22,687 nt of DNA from an uncultured Clostridia bacterium (GTDB taxonomy: Bacteria; Bacillota; Clostridia; Oscillospirales; JAAYOS01), in assembly GCA_944386395.1 (NCBI GenBank), contig CALXAZ010000055.1:1-22687 (forward strand). Reading direction: 5' to 3'. Position 1 is the stretch's first letter. Each line of letters starts with the position of its first letter. A program made the translations under genes and the position numbers. Below are positions 6,766 through 14,955 of the stretch, in pieces. The notes beneath the pieces were generated by a model. That model was given only the letters and a program-made list of their open reading frames with translations, was not told where the DNA came from and searched no databases.

Positions 6766-7269
6766 ATGGGAAAACTGTTAAAAAGCTTCAAAAATGCGTG
6801 GCACGGGATATGTGCGTGTGCCGCGGGGGAGAGGAATTTCCGTATCCATTGCATTGCGGCCGCATGGGTTCTGATGCTTATATATACCGCAAACGGTACG
6901 CGGTGGGACTACATAGCGGCAGTGGTTTGTATCGCGCTTGTTATGGGAGCGGAGCAGATCAATTCTGCAATAGAGAGGCTGTGTGACCTTGTGACGGAGG
7001 AGATGGACGAGCGGGTACGGGTGATAAAGGATATGGCAGCGGGAGGCGTGCTTGTGTGCGCTGCAGCGGCGCTTGTGGTAGCGATATTTTTATTTGCCTC
7101 AAAGGATTTCTGGCTGAGGCTCCTTGATGGGATGTGGGAGCGCGGGTGGTGCGCGGTAGTGCTTGTGGCGCTGCCGGTGGCAGCGGTGGTGCTATGTCTG
7201 CCGCCAAAGAATAAAACGGAAGAAAAGATGTCTGAGGAAGAATATATCGGGGAAGAGGAAGAAAAATGA
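6766..7269 (+). CDS. dgkA: Diacylglycerol/undecaprenol kinase family protein
   Basis: This 167-residue membrane protein shows the DgkA family core: an amphipathic N-terminus with GERNFRIH (21-28), three transmembrane helices (about 29-45, 48-68, 93-112), and the active-site signature EQINSAIE (63-70) followed by VIKDMAAGGVLV (87-98). Gram-positive members phosphorylate undecaprenol, recycling the lipid carrier of wall synthesis, and some accept diacylglycerol. The protein is longer than the usual 120-140 residues: a fourth hydrophobic helix (about 128-146) and a strongly acidic tail (EEKMSEEEYIGEEEEK) are added. The ATG abuts the ybeY stop, and the end overlaps the era start by four bases (ATGA). 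The cdd gene often found here in Bacillus is missing. Confidence 0.88.
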   Translation: MGKLLKSFKNAWHGICACAAGERNFRIHCIAAAWVLMLIYTANGTRWDYIAAVVCIALVMGAEQINSAIERLCDLVTEEMDERVRVIKDMAAGGVLVCAAAALVVAIFLFASKDFWLRLLDGMWERGWCAVVLVALPVAAVVLCLPPKNKTEEKMSEEEYIGEEEEK

Positions 7270-8228
7270 GTGCCAGGAAAAGTGCGGCGGCGGTCAGGCG
7301 CGAAAAAGAGCGCAAACTGGCTGCAAAAGAAGCAAAGCAAGAGATAAAAATCAGCAAAAACGGCATGTTTGCCATTACAGGGCGGCCAAATGTGGGGAAA
7401 TCCACGCTTACAAACGCGATAGCGGGGAGCAAGGTTGCCATCGTGACAAATAAGCCTCAGACGACGCGGAACAGAATAACTGCGATAAGAAATGTAGGCA
7501 GCTGCCAGATGGTATTTATGGACACGCCCGGTTTCCACAAGGCAAGGAGCAAGCTGGGGGAGTATATGAATAACGTTGTAAACGAGTCTGTGGCAGATGT
7601 CGATGCGGTGCTGCTTGTAGTAGAGCCGGTGGCAGAGGTCGGGATTCCAGAAGGTATGCTGATAGAAAAGATAAGGGATGCAGGCATTCCGGCGGTGCTG
7701 GTGATAAACAAGATGGACACTGTGGCGCGTGAAAGGATGCTTGAGGTGGTGGAAGCATACAGTCGGGAGTATGAGTTTGCAGAATATGTACCTGTGTCAG
7801 CAAAGACAGGAGAAGGTGTAAACATGCTTCTTGAGATACTCACCCGCTTTGCCCAGGATGGTCCGCAGCTTTTTCCGGACGGTCAGATATCAGATCAGCC
7901 GGAGAGGCAGATAGTGGCAGAGATAGTGCGCGAGAAGCTGCTTGTCACCCTTGACAAGGAAATACCTCACGGCACTGCGGTTGCAGTTGAGCGCTTTGAG
8001 GAAAACGGGAGAGTTACCGATATTGCGGTAACGATATATTGTGAGAAGGAGAGCCACAAGGGAATAATAATTGGCAGGCACGGGGCGCAGCTAAAGAAGA
8101 TAGGGGCGCTTGCGAGGGCTGATATCGAGAATTTCCTGGGAACGAAAGTATATCTGGAGACATGGGTAAAGGTCAGGGAGAACTGGAGGCAGTCCGCGGT
8201 GCAACTGAAAAATTTTGGCTATAACTGA
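7266..8228 (+). CDS. era: GTPase Era
   Basis: This 320-residue protein is Era: G1 GRPNVGKS (39-46), G2 TTRNRI (66-71), G3 DTPG (86-89), G4 NKMD (148-151), G5 SAK, and a C-terminal KH domain with the GIIIGRHGAQLKKIG loop. Era binds the 3' end of 16S rRNA and acts in late 30S assembly, which fits its neighbour YbeY. The start at 7266 overlaps the dgkA stop. It gives a lysine/arginine-rich N-terminal extension of about 30 residues before the usual domain start (KISKNGMFAITG). The only in-frame alternative near the domain, the ATG at 7365, would leave just five residues before the G1 motif and has no ribosome site, so I keep the longer form. It ends one base before the recO ATG. Confidence 0.95.
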   Translation: MSARKSAAAVRREKERKLAAKEAKQEIKISKNGMFAITGRPNVGKSTLTNAIAGSKVAIVTNKPQTTRNRITAIRNVGSCQMVFMDTPGFHKARSKLGEYMNNVVNESVADVDAVLLVVEPVAEVGIPEGMLIEKIRDAGIPAVLVINKMDTVARERMLEVVEAYSREYEFAEYVPVSAKTGEGVNMLLEILTRFAQDGPQLFPDGQISDQPERQIVAEIVREKLLVTLDKEIPHGTAVAVERFEENGRVTDIAVTIYCEKESHKGIIIGRHGAQLKKIGALARADIENFLGTKVYLETWVKVRENWRQSAVQLKNFGYN

Positions 8229-8229
8229 T

Positions 8230-8991
8230 ATGCTGATAAATACAAGCGGTCTTATACTGCGCGAGGTGAATTACCGCGACAGCGACAAGATGCTCACGAT
8301 ACTCACGCGTGACAGGGGAAAGATTTCCGCTTCCTGTGCGGGGGCGCGTTCGCGGCGGAGCAATATGCGTGCGGGCACACAGCTTTTCGCATACTCGGAT
8401 TTCACCCTCTTTGAAGGGAAAGGGCGCTACTCGGTAAACGAGGCGGAGCCGGTAGAGCTGTTTATGGGGGTGCGCAATGATATATCGCGCCTCTCGCTTG
8501 CAAGCTACATGGCGGAGGTGCTAGAGGCGATAGCTGATGAGGAGGAGCCGGATGCGGGGCTCCTCTCCACTGGTCTCAACTGTCTTTATGCCCTGTCGGT
8601 GGGAAAGAAGAATGAAAAGCTGATAAAAGCGGTGTTTGAGTTGAGGGTTGCCGCACATGCAGGGTTTGCGCCCGAGCTGACTGCGTGCGCCATCTGCGGA
8701 GACACAGGACCTGAAAGACCATGTCTTGACATAAGCGGAGGCACGTTGGTGTGCGAAAGGTGTGCCCCGGCGGAGAGTGTAAGGCTTAGCCGGGAGTCCC
8801 TTGCCGCGATGAGGTATGTGCTGGGTGCGGAGGAAAAGAGGATACTGTCCTTTTCACTGCAAGGTACAGCACTCGTGGAATTTTCCTCTGCTGCCGAGAG
8901 GTATTTGCTGCACCGTCTGGAGAGGGGCTTCCGGACGCTCGATTTCTATAGAGCGGTGAGCGAAGAGCAGACAGATGGCGGGTCTGGGTAG
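8230..8991 (+). CDS. recO: DNA repair protein RecO
   Basis: This 253-residue protein has the RecO layout: an N-terminal OB fold (LINTSGLILREVNY, with DSDKMLTILTRDRGKISA), a helical middle, and a C4 zinc-finger-like site with CAIC (153-156) and CERC (175-178). RecO works with RecR and RecF to load RecA on SSB-coated single-stranded DNA. I take the ATG at 8230, one base after the era stop, because its start MLINTSG matches the family. A TTG at 8215 would add five residues. Neither has a clear Shine-Dalgarno sequence, so termination-reinitiation from era is the likely mode. It is the last gene of the yqfC operon, and 65 bases follow before mutS2. Confidence 0.9.
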   Translation: MLINTSGLILREVNYRDSDKMLTILTRDRGKISASCAGARSRRSNMRAGTQLFAYSDFTLFEGKGRYSVNEAEPVELFMGVRNDISRLSLASYMAEVLEAIADEEEPDAGLLSTGLNCLYALSVGKKNEKLIKAVFELRVAAHAGFAPELTACAICGDTGPERPCLDISGGTLVCERCAPAESVRLSRESLAAMRYVLGAEEKRILSFSLQGTALVEFSSAAERYLLHRLERGFRTLDFYRAVSEEQTDGGSG

Positions 8992-9021
8992 CCGTGACAT
9001 GACATACAAATATTTTGTTGT

Positions 9022-9039
9022 GGTAAATATTGATTTACC
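9022..9039 (+). other. Small hairpin in the recO-mutS2 gap
   Basis: GGTAAAT (9022-9028) and ATTTACC (9033-9039) form a perfect 7-bp stem around ATTG, directly before the GGAG that serves mutS2. It is A/T-rich and has no T-run, so it is not a terminator. It could affect access to the ribosome site or may be chance. Confidence 0.3.
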
Positions 9040-9056
9040 GGAGAAAAGATAAAGCT

Positions 9057-11441
9057 ATGAATACATTATACGAAAAATCTATAAGAACACTGGAGCTTCC
9101 GCGAGTGCTTGAGATGCTTGCGGAGGAAGCGGTAAGTGAGCCGGCAAAAGAGCAGGCCCTAGCCCTGCGCCCGGCAGAGAATATTTATGACGCAAAGGAC
9201 TGGATGGCGGAGACTACCGCTGCTGCCAGGCTAATAGCGATAAAGGGCAGCCCCTCCTTTTCATCGGTGAGGGACCCCGGGTCGGCACTGAAGCGCGCGG
9301 AAATGGGCGGGGCACTCTCTATGCCCACGCTGCTGGAAATAGCGGCGCTGCTGACAGCGTCGAGGCGTATAAAGGCGTATCTTGACGATGATACTGCAGT
9401 TGAGACATGTATAAACAAATATTTTGACCAGTTGCAGCCAGACAAATACCTCGAAGAGAGGATAACGAATTCTATACTTAACGAGGATGAGATGGCGGAT
9501 GCGGCAAGCCCGGCCCTTGCTGATATACGCAGGAAGATACGGGTGGCAAACTCCAGAGTGAGAGAAACCCTTCAGAGAATAATAACATCTCCCGCACATT
9601 CCAAGCACCTCCAGGAGGCGATAATAACTCAGCGTTCGGGACGGTACGTGGTGCCGGTGCGTAGTGAATTTAAGGGAGAGATAAGCGGGCTTGTACACGA
9701 CGTTTCATCTTCCGGCTCGACGTTTTTTATCGAGCCTGTGCAGGTGGTGAACCTCAATAATGAGATAAGGGAGCTTCAGGCAAATGAGAAAAAGGAGATA
9801 GAGCGTATACTTGCCGAGCTTTCAAATGAGGTTGCAGGAAGCGCTGGGCAGATAAGGCATAATTATGAGATGCTTGTCAGGCTCGACCTGATTTTTGCTA
9901 AGGGCAAGTTTTCATATAAGCTCCATGCCGCAGAGCCTGATTTTAAGGAGGATGGATTTGCTGTTTCATTTAGGCGCGCAAGACATCCGCTGCTTGACAA
10001 AAAAACTGCCGTGCCGGTGACAGTCAGCCTTGGAGAGAGCTTTGATACGCTTGTTGTGACCGGACCGAATACCGGTGGAAAGACGGTAACGCTGAAAACG
10101 ATAGGTCTGCTTACACTGATGGCTTCATGCGGGCTCCATATCCCGGCAGATGATGGCAGCTATGTCTCTCTCTTCAATGGGATATATGCAGACATAGGAG
10201 ATGAGCAGTCGATAGAGCAGTCACTCTCCACTTTCTCATCCCATATGACAAATATTGTAAAAATACTGGATGAAGCGGGAGAGGGCTCAATGATCCTTTT
10301 CGATGAGCTCGGGGCGGGTACAGACCCTATAGAGGGTGCTGCGCTTGCCGTGTCGATAATCCTGTATGCCCGAGCTGCAGGGGCGAGGATAGCTGCAACG
10401 ACACACTATGCAGAGCTGAAGGAATTTGCGCTGACCACGCAAGGGGTGGAAAATGCCTCCTGCGAGTTTGATGTCGAGACGCTAAAGCCTACATTTCGCC
10501 TGTTGATAGGGGTACCGGGAAAGTCGAACGCATTTGCGATATCGAAGAGGCTCGGTCTCAACGAGATGGTTATAGCGAGTGCGCAGAGCCTGATAGACGA
10601 GGAGAGCAGAAAATTTGAAGATGTGCTTGCAAACCTCGAAAAAGAGAGGCAGCGTCTGGAGGCGGAGAGCTTAGAGGCTGAGAAGCTCAGGCGCGAAGCT
10701 GAAGAGGAGGTGCGCAAGGCGCGAAAGTTTCGCTCTGATGCGGAGAAGGAGAGAAGCCGCGCCCGCGACAGGGCAAATCGGGAGGCGCAGCATATAATAG
10801 CACAGGCAAGGGAAGAGGTGGACGCCATCCTTGCCGAGATAAACGAGCTTCGCCGGCGTCAGGCGGAGGAGGATATGACGGAGGAACTGAACCGTGCGAG
10901 GAGTGAGCTGAAGGGAAGGCTTAACGCGATGGATGACAAGCTCCGACCGAAGCAGAAAAAGCAGCGTGGGAAAAAGCCACCGCGACCGCTCAAGGCAGGC
11001 GACACGGTAAAGCTTCTAAATATCGGGACGACAGGGACTGTCCTCACTCCGCCAGATAGCTCTGGGAACCTCACCGTGCAGGCAGGGATATTAAAGGTCT
11101 CGCTTAAGCAGGATGAGGTAGAGCTTGTGGAGTATACGCCGCCTGCCGACCCGGTAAAGGCGTATGTCACTACGCCGAAGCGGGAGCTTGGGACGCGCAA
11201 GGTATCAACAGAGCTGGATCTCCGTGGGATGACGACCGACGAGGCGCTTCACGACCTTGAGCAATTCCTTGACGAAGCCATCATGTCAAACCTGAATACC
11301 GTCACCATAATCCACGGGAAGGGGACGGGGGCGCTCCGTGCAGCGGTTCAGCAGTATCTGAGAGGCAACAGACATGTCAAGTCGTTTAGAGCTGGCGTGT
11401 TTGGTGAGGGAGAAATGGGAGTTACTGTTGTAGAACTATAA
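9057..11441 (+). CDS. mutS2: MutS2 (ATPase with C-terminal Smr domain)
   Basis: This 794-residue protein has the MutS2 architecture. Helical core domains are followed by an ABC-type ATPase with Walker A GPNTGGKT (336-343), Walker B MILFDELGAGTDP (from 412) and THYAELKEFA. Next come a long charged coiled-coil region (about 505-640), a KOW/SH3-like KAGDTVKLLNIGTTGTV stretch, and a C-terminal Smr domain with LDLRG (720-724) and HGKGTG (753-758). MutS2 suppresses homologous recombination in some species and splits collided ribosomes (RqcU) in Bacillus; the Smr domain carries the nuclease-type motif. The mismatch-recognition domain of MutS is absent, as in the family. I start at the ATG at 9057, where MNTLYEKSIRTLEL matches homologues; the TTG at 9030 lies inside a hairpin. 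GGAG lies 13 bases upstream, which is rather far, so initiation may be modest. Confidence 0.94.
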   Translation: MNTLYEKSIRTLELPRVLEMLAEEAVSEPAKEQALALRPAENIYDAKDWMAETTAAARLIAIKGSPSFSSVRDPGSALKRAEMGGALSMPTLLEIAALLTASRRIKAYLDDDTAVETCINKYFDQLQPDKYLEERITNSILNEDEMADAASPALADIRRKIRVANSRVRETLQRIITSPAHSKHLQEAIITQRSGRYVVPVRSEFKGEISGLVHDVSSSGSTFFIEPVQVVNLNNEIRELQANEKKEIERILAELSNEVAGSAGQIRHNYEMLVRLDLIFAKGKFSYKLHAAEPDFKEDGFAVSFRRARHPLLDKKTAVPVTVSLGESFDTLVVTGPNTGGKTVTLKTIGLLTLMASCGLHIPADDGSYVSLFNGIYADIGDEQSIEQSLSTFSSHMTNIVKILDEAGEGSMILFDELGAGTDPIEGAALAVSIILYARAAGARIAATTHYAELKEFALTTQGVENASCEFDVETLKPTFRLLIGVPGKSNAFAISKRLGLNEMVIASAQSLIDEESRKFEDVLANLEKERQRLEAESLEAEKLRREAEEEVRKARKFRSDAEKERSRARDRANREAQHIIAQAREEVDAILAEINELRRRQAEEDMTEELNRARSELKGRLNAMDDKLRPKQKKQRGKKPPRPLKAGDTVKLLNIGTTGTVLTPPDSSGNLTVQAGILKVSLKQDEVELVEYTPPADPVKAYVTTPKRELGTRKVSTELDLRGMTTDEALHDLEQFLDEAIMSNLNTVTIIHGKGTGALRAAVQQYLRGNRHVKSFRAGVFGEGEMGVTVVEL

Positions 11442-11551
11442 GGGAGACGCCCGATTTGTGGAAAAAAAATAAAGAAAGCTAAAAGTTTTAATTTTAGTTT
11501 GGTCAAGTAACCAATTCTGATTTTAGAAGTAGAGGGATTGTCCAAAAGAGG

Positions 11552-11579
11552 TTGACGAAACCGGTTTTTGTTTGATAAT
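11552..11579 (+). promoter_or_regulatory. Sigma-A-type promoter of the HPr gene with a palindromic spacer
   Basis: TTGACG (11552-11557) and GATAAT (11574-11579) are 16 bases apart and point to ptsH, with a start near 11586 and a leader of about 65 bases. The spacer opens with the perfect palindrome AAACCGGTTT (11558-11567), which could be an operator. The mutS2-ptsH gap (11442-11649) is otherwise A/T-rich with no ORF or clear terminator. Confidence 0.6.
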
Positions 11580-11649
11580 ATTACAGGTATACACAGGAAG
11601 ATATGAGGGTATAGCAGGTTTTTTTAAAGTTTATTTGGAGGTATCCTTT

Positions 11650-11913
11650 ATGTTTACTAAGGAAGTTACGGTAAATAATCAGGTTGGTCTGCACGCTCGT
11701 CCGGCCACGTTTTTTATCCAGAAAGCAAATGAGTTCAAATGCGGCATCTGGGTAGAAAAGGATGAGAGGCGGGTAAATGCGAAGAGCCTTCTTGGCGTGC
11801 TTTCGCTCGGGATCATCAAGGGCACAACGATAAAGCTAATGGCCGACGGCGTGGACGAAGAGGAAGCTGTGCTTGCACTGGAAGAGCTCATTGCTTCTAA
11901 TTTCTCCGAATAA
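11650..11913 (+). CDS. ptsH: Phosphocarrier protein HPr
   Basis: This 87-residue protein is HPr: the PTS phosphorylation site GLHARPA places His at residue 15, and the regulatory site KSLLGVLSLGI places Ser at residue 46. HPr passes phosphate from enzyme I to sugar-specific EIIs at His15 and, when phosphorylated at Ser46 by HprK, acts with CcpA in catabolite repression. No other PTS gene is here. The neighbouring uvrC is typical of the clostridial hprK-rapZ-whiA-crh region, so this may be the equivalent of Crh; however, Crh of Bacillus lacks His15 and this protein keeps it. TTGGAGG precedes the ATG at 11650, and upstream in-frame codons (from 11572) add only unconserved sequence. The gene has its own promoter and terminator. 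Confidence 0.93.
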   Translation: MFTKEVTVNNQVGLHARPATFFIQKANEFKCGIWVEKDERRVNAKSLLGVLSLGIIKGTTIKLMADGVDEEEAVLALEELIASNFSE

Positions 11914-11927
11914 GTAAAAACAAATTG

Positions 11928-11955
11928 ATCCCGTCCGAAAGGGCGGGATTTTGTT
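11928..11955 (+). terminator. Rho-independent terminator after ptsH
   Basis: ATCCCGTCC (11928-11936), a GAAA tetraloop and GGGCGGGAT (11941-11949) form a 9-bp stem with one G-U pair, followed by TTTGTT. The T-run is short, so read-through into uvrC is possible; no separate uvrC promoter was recognised. Confidence 0.8.
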
Positions 11956-12012
11956 AACTATGGGCAAATCATGTCCCAGAGGGACAGATTGGCAGATATG
12001 TGGAGAGTAAAA

Positions 12013-13863
12013 GTGGACGAACAGACATTAAAAAGAATAAAGGAAAAGGTGCTCTCGCTGCCATATAAGCCAGGAGTGTACATCATGCTGGACAAATCTG
12101 GCGAGGTGATATACGTTGGCAAGGCAAAACAGCTGAAAAACCGGGTGAGCCAATATTTTCAGGATTCGCAGAACCATACTAAAAAAACAAAGAATATGGT
12201 TTCAAATGTCAATGATTTTAATTATATCGTTGCCGACAGCGAATTTGAGGCCCTTGTTCTGGAGTGTTCGCTCATCAAGCGGCATCAGCCAAAATACAAT
12301 ATTCTGCTCAAGGACGGGAAGGGATATCCATTTATCAGGATAGACCTCAAGCAGCCGTTTCCAAAGTTTGAAATGGACAGCAAGCTGAAAAACGATGGGG
12401 CAAGGTATTTTGGACCATATGGTGGGAGGTATACGACAAAGCAGGTGATCGATGCACTCGGAGAGGTGTTCCACCTACCCGACTGCGACAGGAAGTTTCC
12501 AAGGGACATCGGAAAGGAGCGCCCGTGCCTCAATTTCCACATGGGGAGATGTTATGCCCCATGCGCAGGGAAGCTGTCTGAGGAGGAGCACCGCGACCTT
12601 GTGCTCCGGGCAGTAAAGCTGCTGGAGGGGAAATTTGAGGAGGTCTCGAAGGAGACGTATGCTGAGATGGAGAAAGCAGCAGAGGAGCTGCGCTTTGAAA
12701 AAGCGGCGGCACTGCGGGACAGATATAATGCCATAATCCAGCTTGGCAAGAGACAGAAGGTTGTCAGCGGAACTATGGCAGATACTGATATAGTGGGGGC
12801 GTTTTTTGGAGCAAAGAGGGCGATAGCCGTGCTGCATTATATAGATGGGGCTCTACTCGACAAGGATGTGGAGCTCATAGAGCAATCGGTAGAAGAGGAT
12901 GTGTCGTCTGTTCTGGATGCATATCTCACCCAGTACTATGTGGGGCGCCCTGCCCTTCCAAGGCAGATACTGCTGCCATGTGATATTGATAACAGGGAAA
13001 GTCTCGAGGAGATGTTGAGCCGGGCGGCTGAGCGCAAGGTATCGATAGTTGTGCCAAAGCGCGGGGAGAAGCTCGAGCTTGTAAAACTGGCGGAGAAGAA
13101 TGCGCGGGAAGAGGCTGAGCGTGTAACGACAAGGCAGGACCGCAATGAAAGAAACCTTATCCTCTTCCAGAAAGCACTCGGTATGGAAAAGCTTCCTCAG
13201 AGAATAGAGGCATATGATATCTCGAACCTGTCAGGCAGCGACATAGTTGCATCGATGACGGTGTTTAAAGGCGGTGCGCCTTACAGGAAGGGATATCGGA
13301 GGTTCAAGATCGAGGGGACAGATGGACAGGATGATTACGGTTCGATGCGCGAGGTAATAACCCGCCGTTTTAAAAGATATCTTGACGGTGATGAAAAATT
13401 CTCTGAAATGCCGGATATACTGCTTATAGACGGAGGAGATATACATGCCAAAATTGCTTTAAATGCTGCAAAAGTGCTGGGAATAGATCTGCCGGTGTTC
13501 GGTATGGTCAAGGATGGGCGCCACCGTACCAGGGCGCTTCAGGCACCGGATGGCAGGGAGATCGCTATATCGACAAATCCGCAGCTTTTTGCCTTTGTTG
13601 GGAGAATACAGGAGGAGACGCATCGCTTTGCGATAGAATATAACCGTCAGCTGAGGAAGAAAAGGGTATATGGCTCTGAGCTTGACAAGATTGAGGGCGT
13701 GGGGAAGGCGCGCCGTGCGGCGCTGATAAAGCATTTTGGCAGTGTGAAAAGGATAAGGGAAGCAGGGGAGGACGAGATAGCCGCTGCCGTTCCAAAGGGC
13801 GTGGCGGCAAAGGTCTATGCCTATTTTCACCAAGACAGCACAGAAGAAAATACAGGAGGTTAA
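12013..13863 (+). CDS. uvrC: Excinuclease ABC subunit C (UvrC)
   Basis: This 616-residue nuclease has a GIY-YIG domain near the N-terminus (PGVY 20-23, YVGKAKQLKNRVSQYF 34-49), a CLNFHMGRCYAPC cysteine block, a UVR helix pair (FEKAAALRDRYNAI), the UvrC RNase-H-like half with YDISNLSG and LLIDGG, and a C-terminal helix-hairpin-helix (KIEGVGKARRAALIKHFGS). It makes both incisions in nucleotide excision repair with UvrA and UvrB. The open frame begins at 11971 with ATG codons at 11971 and 11998, but neither has a well-placed ribosome site. The GTG at 12013 has GGAG seven bases upstream and starts VDEQTLKRIKEKV, which fits homologues, so I prefer it at moderate certainty. No LexA box was recognised. 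rsmD follows two bases after the stop. Confidence 0.92.
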   Translation: MDEQTLKRIKEKVLSLPYKPGVYIMLDKSGEVIYVGKAKQLKNRVSQYFQDSQNHTKKTKNMVSNVNDFNYIVADSEFEALVLECSLIKRHQPKYNILLKDGKGYPFIRIDLKQPFPKFEMDSKLKNDGARYFGPYGGRYTTKQVIDALGEVFHLPDCDRKFPRDIGKERPCLNFHMGRCYAPCAGKLSEEEHRDLVLRAVKLLEGKFEEVSKETYAEMEKAAEELRFEKAAALRDRYNAIIQLGKRQKVVSGTMADTDIVGAFFGAKRAIAVLHYIDGALLDKDVELIEQSVEEDVSSVLDAYLTQYYVGRPALPRQILLPCDIDNRESLEEMLSRAAERKVSIVVPKRGEKLELVKLAEKNAREEAERVTTRQDRNERNLILFQKALGMEKLPQRIEAYDISNLSGSDIVASMTVFKGGAPYRKGYRRFKIEGTDGQDDYGSMREVITRRFKRYLDGDEKFSEMPDILLIDGGDIHAKIALNAAKVLGIDLPVFGMVKDGRHRTRALQAPDGREIAISTNPQLFAFVGRIQEETHRFAIEYNRQLRKKRVYGSELDKIEGVGKARRAALIKHFGSVKRIREAGEDEIAAAVPKGVAAKVYAYFHQDSTEENTGG

Positions 13864-13865
13864 AT

Positions 13866-14408
13866 ATGCGGGTGATATCCGGAGAAGCCAGGGGCAGGCG
13901 GCTAAGCACCCTTGAAGGGGAACACACACGACCCACCTCGGAAAAGGTTAAGGAAGCAGTTTTTAGCATAATTCAGTTTGAGCTTGAAGGCAGGAGGGTT
14001 CTTGATCTGTTTGCAGGCTCTGGGCAGATGGGGATAGAGGCGATAAGCCGAGGAGCCCGGGAGTGCGTGTTTGTGGAAAACGACCGTGCTGCTGCAAAAA
14101 TTGTTCGGGAAAACGTTGAAAAATGTAAATTTCAGGGTAGAGCAAGGTTTGTAGTGTCTGATTTTAAGTCTTTTCTTTCGCGCGGAGGGGAGCCGTTCGA
14201 TATAATAATTGCAGATCCGCCATATGCGGCAGGATATTACAAAAAAATACTGGAATCGATTTCAGAGTTTGACATGCTGAATTTTAATGGTATAATAATC
14301 GTTGAAAGTCCGAGAGAGCTCCAGCTTGACAAGCCTCCGGAGGGCATAACCAAAGGGAGGGAGTATCTCTACGGTAAGACAAAAATCACTGTCTACCGCA
14401 GGGACTGA
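13866..14408 (+). CDS. rsmD: 16S rRNA (guanine-N2)-methyltransferase RsmD
   Basis: This 180-residue Rossmann-fold methyltransferase has the SAM-binding motif VLDLFAGSGQMGIEA (about 45-59) and the N-methyltransferase catalytic motif DPPY (117-120). The N-terminus (MRVISGEARGRRL, TRPTSEKVKEAVF) is typical of RsmD, which methylates G966 of 16S rRNA in the 30S subunit (E. coli numbering). AGGAGG at the end of uvrC lies seven bases before the ATG, and only two bases separate the genes, so they are co-expressed. The rsmD-coaD order is common in Firmicutes. Confidence 0.94.
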   Translation: MRVISGEARGRRLSTLEGEHTRPTSEKVKEAVFSIIQFELEGRRVLDLFAGSGQMGIEAISRGARECVFVENDRAAAKIVRENVEKCKFQGRARFVVSDFKSFLSRGGEPFDIIIADPPYAAGYYKKILESISEFDMLNFNGIIIVESPRELQLDKPPEGITKGREYLYGKTKITVYRRD

Positions 14409-14427
14409 CAGGAAAGGAATCCGGAAG

Positions 14428-14910
14428 ATGAAAACAGCAATATATCCCGGAAGCTTCGACCCGGTTACCTTCGGACATATCGACATAATCAGAAGGATAT
14501 CCGAGACATTTGACCGGCTTGTGGTTGCGGTGATGCGTAACAGTGAAAAGAGCTATCTCTTTGAGCCTGAGGAGCGCGCTGAGATGATACGCAGCTCGAT
14601 AAGTGGTCTTAAAAATGTGGAGGTAGTTGCGGCAGAGGGGCTGCTTGCAGATTTTGCAAAACAGGTTGGTAACGCGGTGCTGGTAAAGGGGCTGCGGGCT
14701 GTGAGTGATTTTGAATACGAATTTCAACTGGCGCTTATAAATAAAAAGCTCAACCCTGCGCTCGACACTATGTTTCTCACTGCCGACGATCGGTATATGT
14801 TTCTCAGCTCCAGCGTAGTGCGAGAGGTTGCTTCATATGGGGGGGACATATCTGAGCTTGTACCTGAAGCTGTGATAAGGCGGATGAGGGAAAAGTTTCC
14901 TGGGATTTAG
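14428..14910 (+). CDS. coaD: Phosphopantetheine adenylyltransferase (CoaD)
   Basis: This 160-residue nucleotidyltransferase carries GSFDPVTFGH (8-17; the T/HxGH nucleotide-binding motif with His17), KGLR (87-90) and the SSSVVRE block (127-133) that replaces ISSTxVR. CoaD joins 4'-phosphopantetheine to AMP from ATP, the penultimate step of coenzyme A synthesis. The length is normal for bacterial CoaD. Its ribosome site is weak (GGAAG next to the ATG, with AAAGGAAT further up). It follows rsmD by 19 bases and is probably in one unit with uvrC, rsmD and the coiled-coil gene downstream. Confidence 0.96.
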   Translation: MKTAIYPGSFDPVTFGHIDIIRRISETFDRLVVAVMRNSEKSYLFEPEERAEMIRSSISGLKNVEVVAAEGLLADFAKQVGNAVLVKGLRAVSDFEYEFQLALINKKLNPALDTMFLTADDRYMFLSSSVVREVASYGGDISELVPEAVIRRMREKFPGI

Positions 14911-14955
14911 AGAAAGACGTAAAATGCGGGATGAATTTAGATGGAGGACTGTATA

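Noticed and set aside
11971..12012. Upstream ATG starts for uvrC at 11971 and 11998
   Set aside because: Neither has a well-spaced Shine-Dalgarno sequence, and they add residues outside the usual UvrC start; the GTG at 12013 has GGAG seven bases upstream. This remains a moderate-confidence choice.
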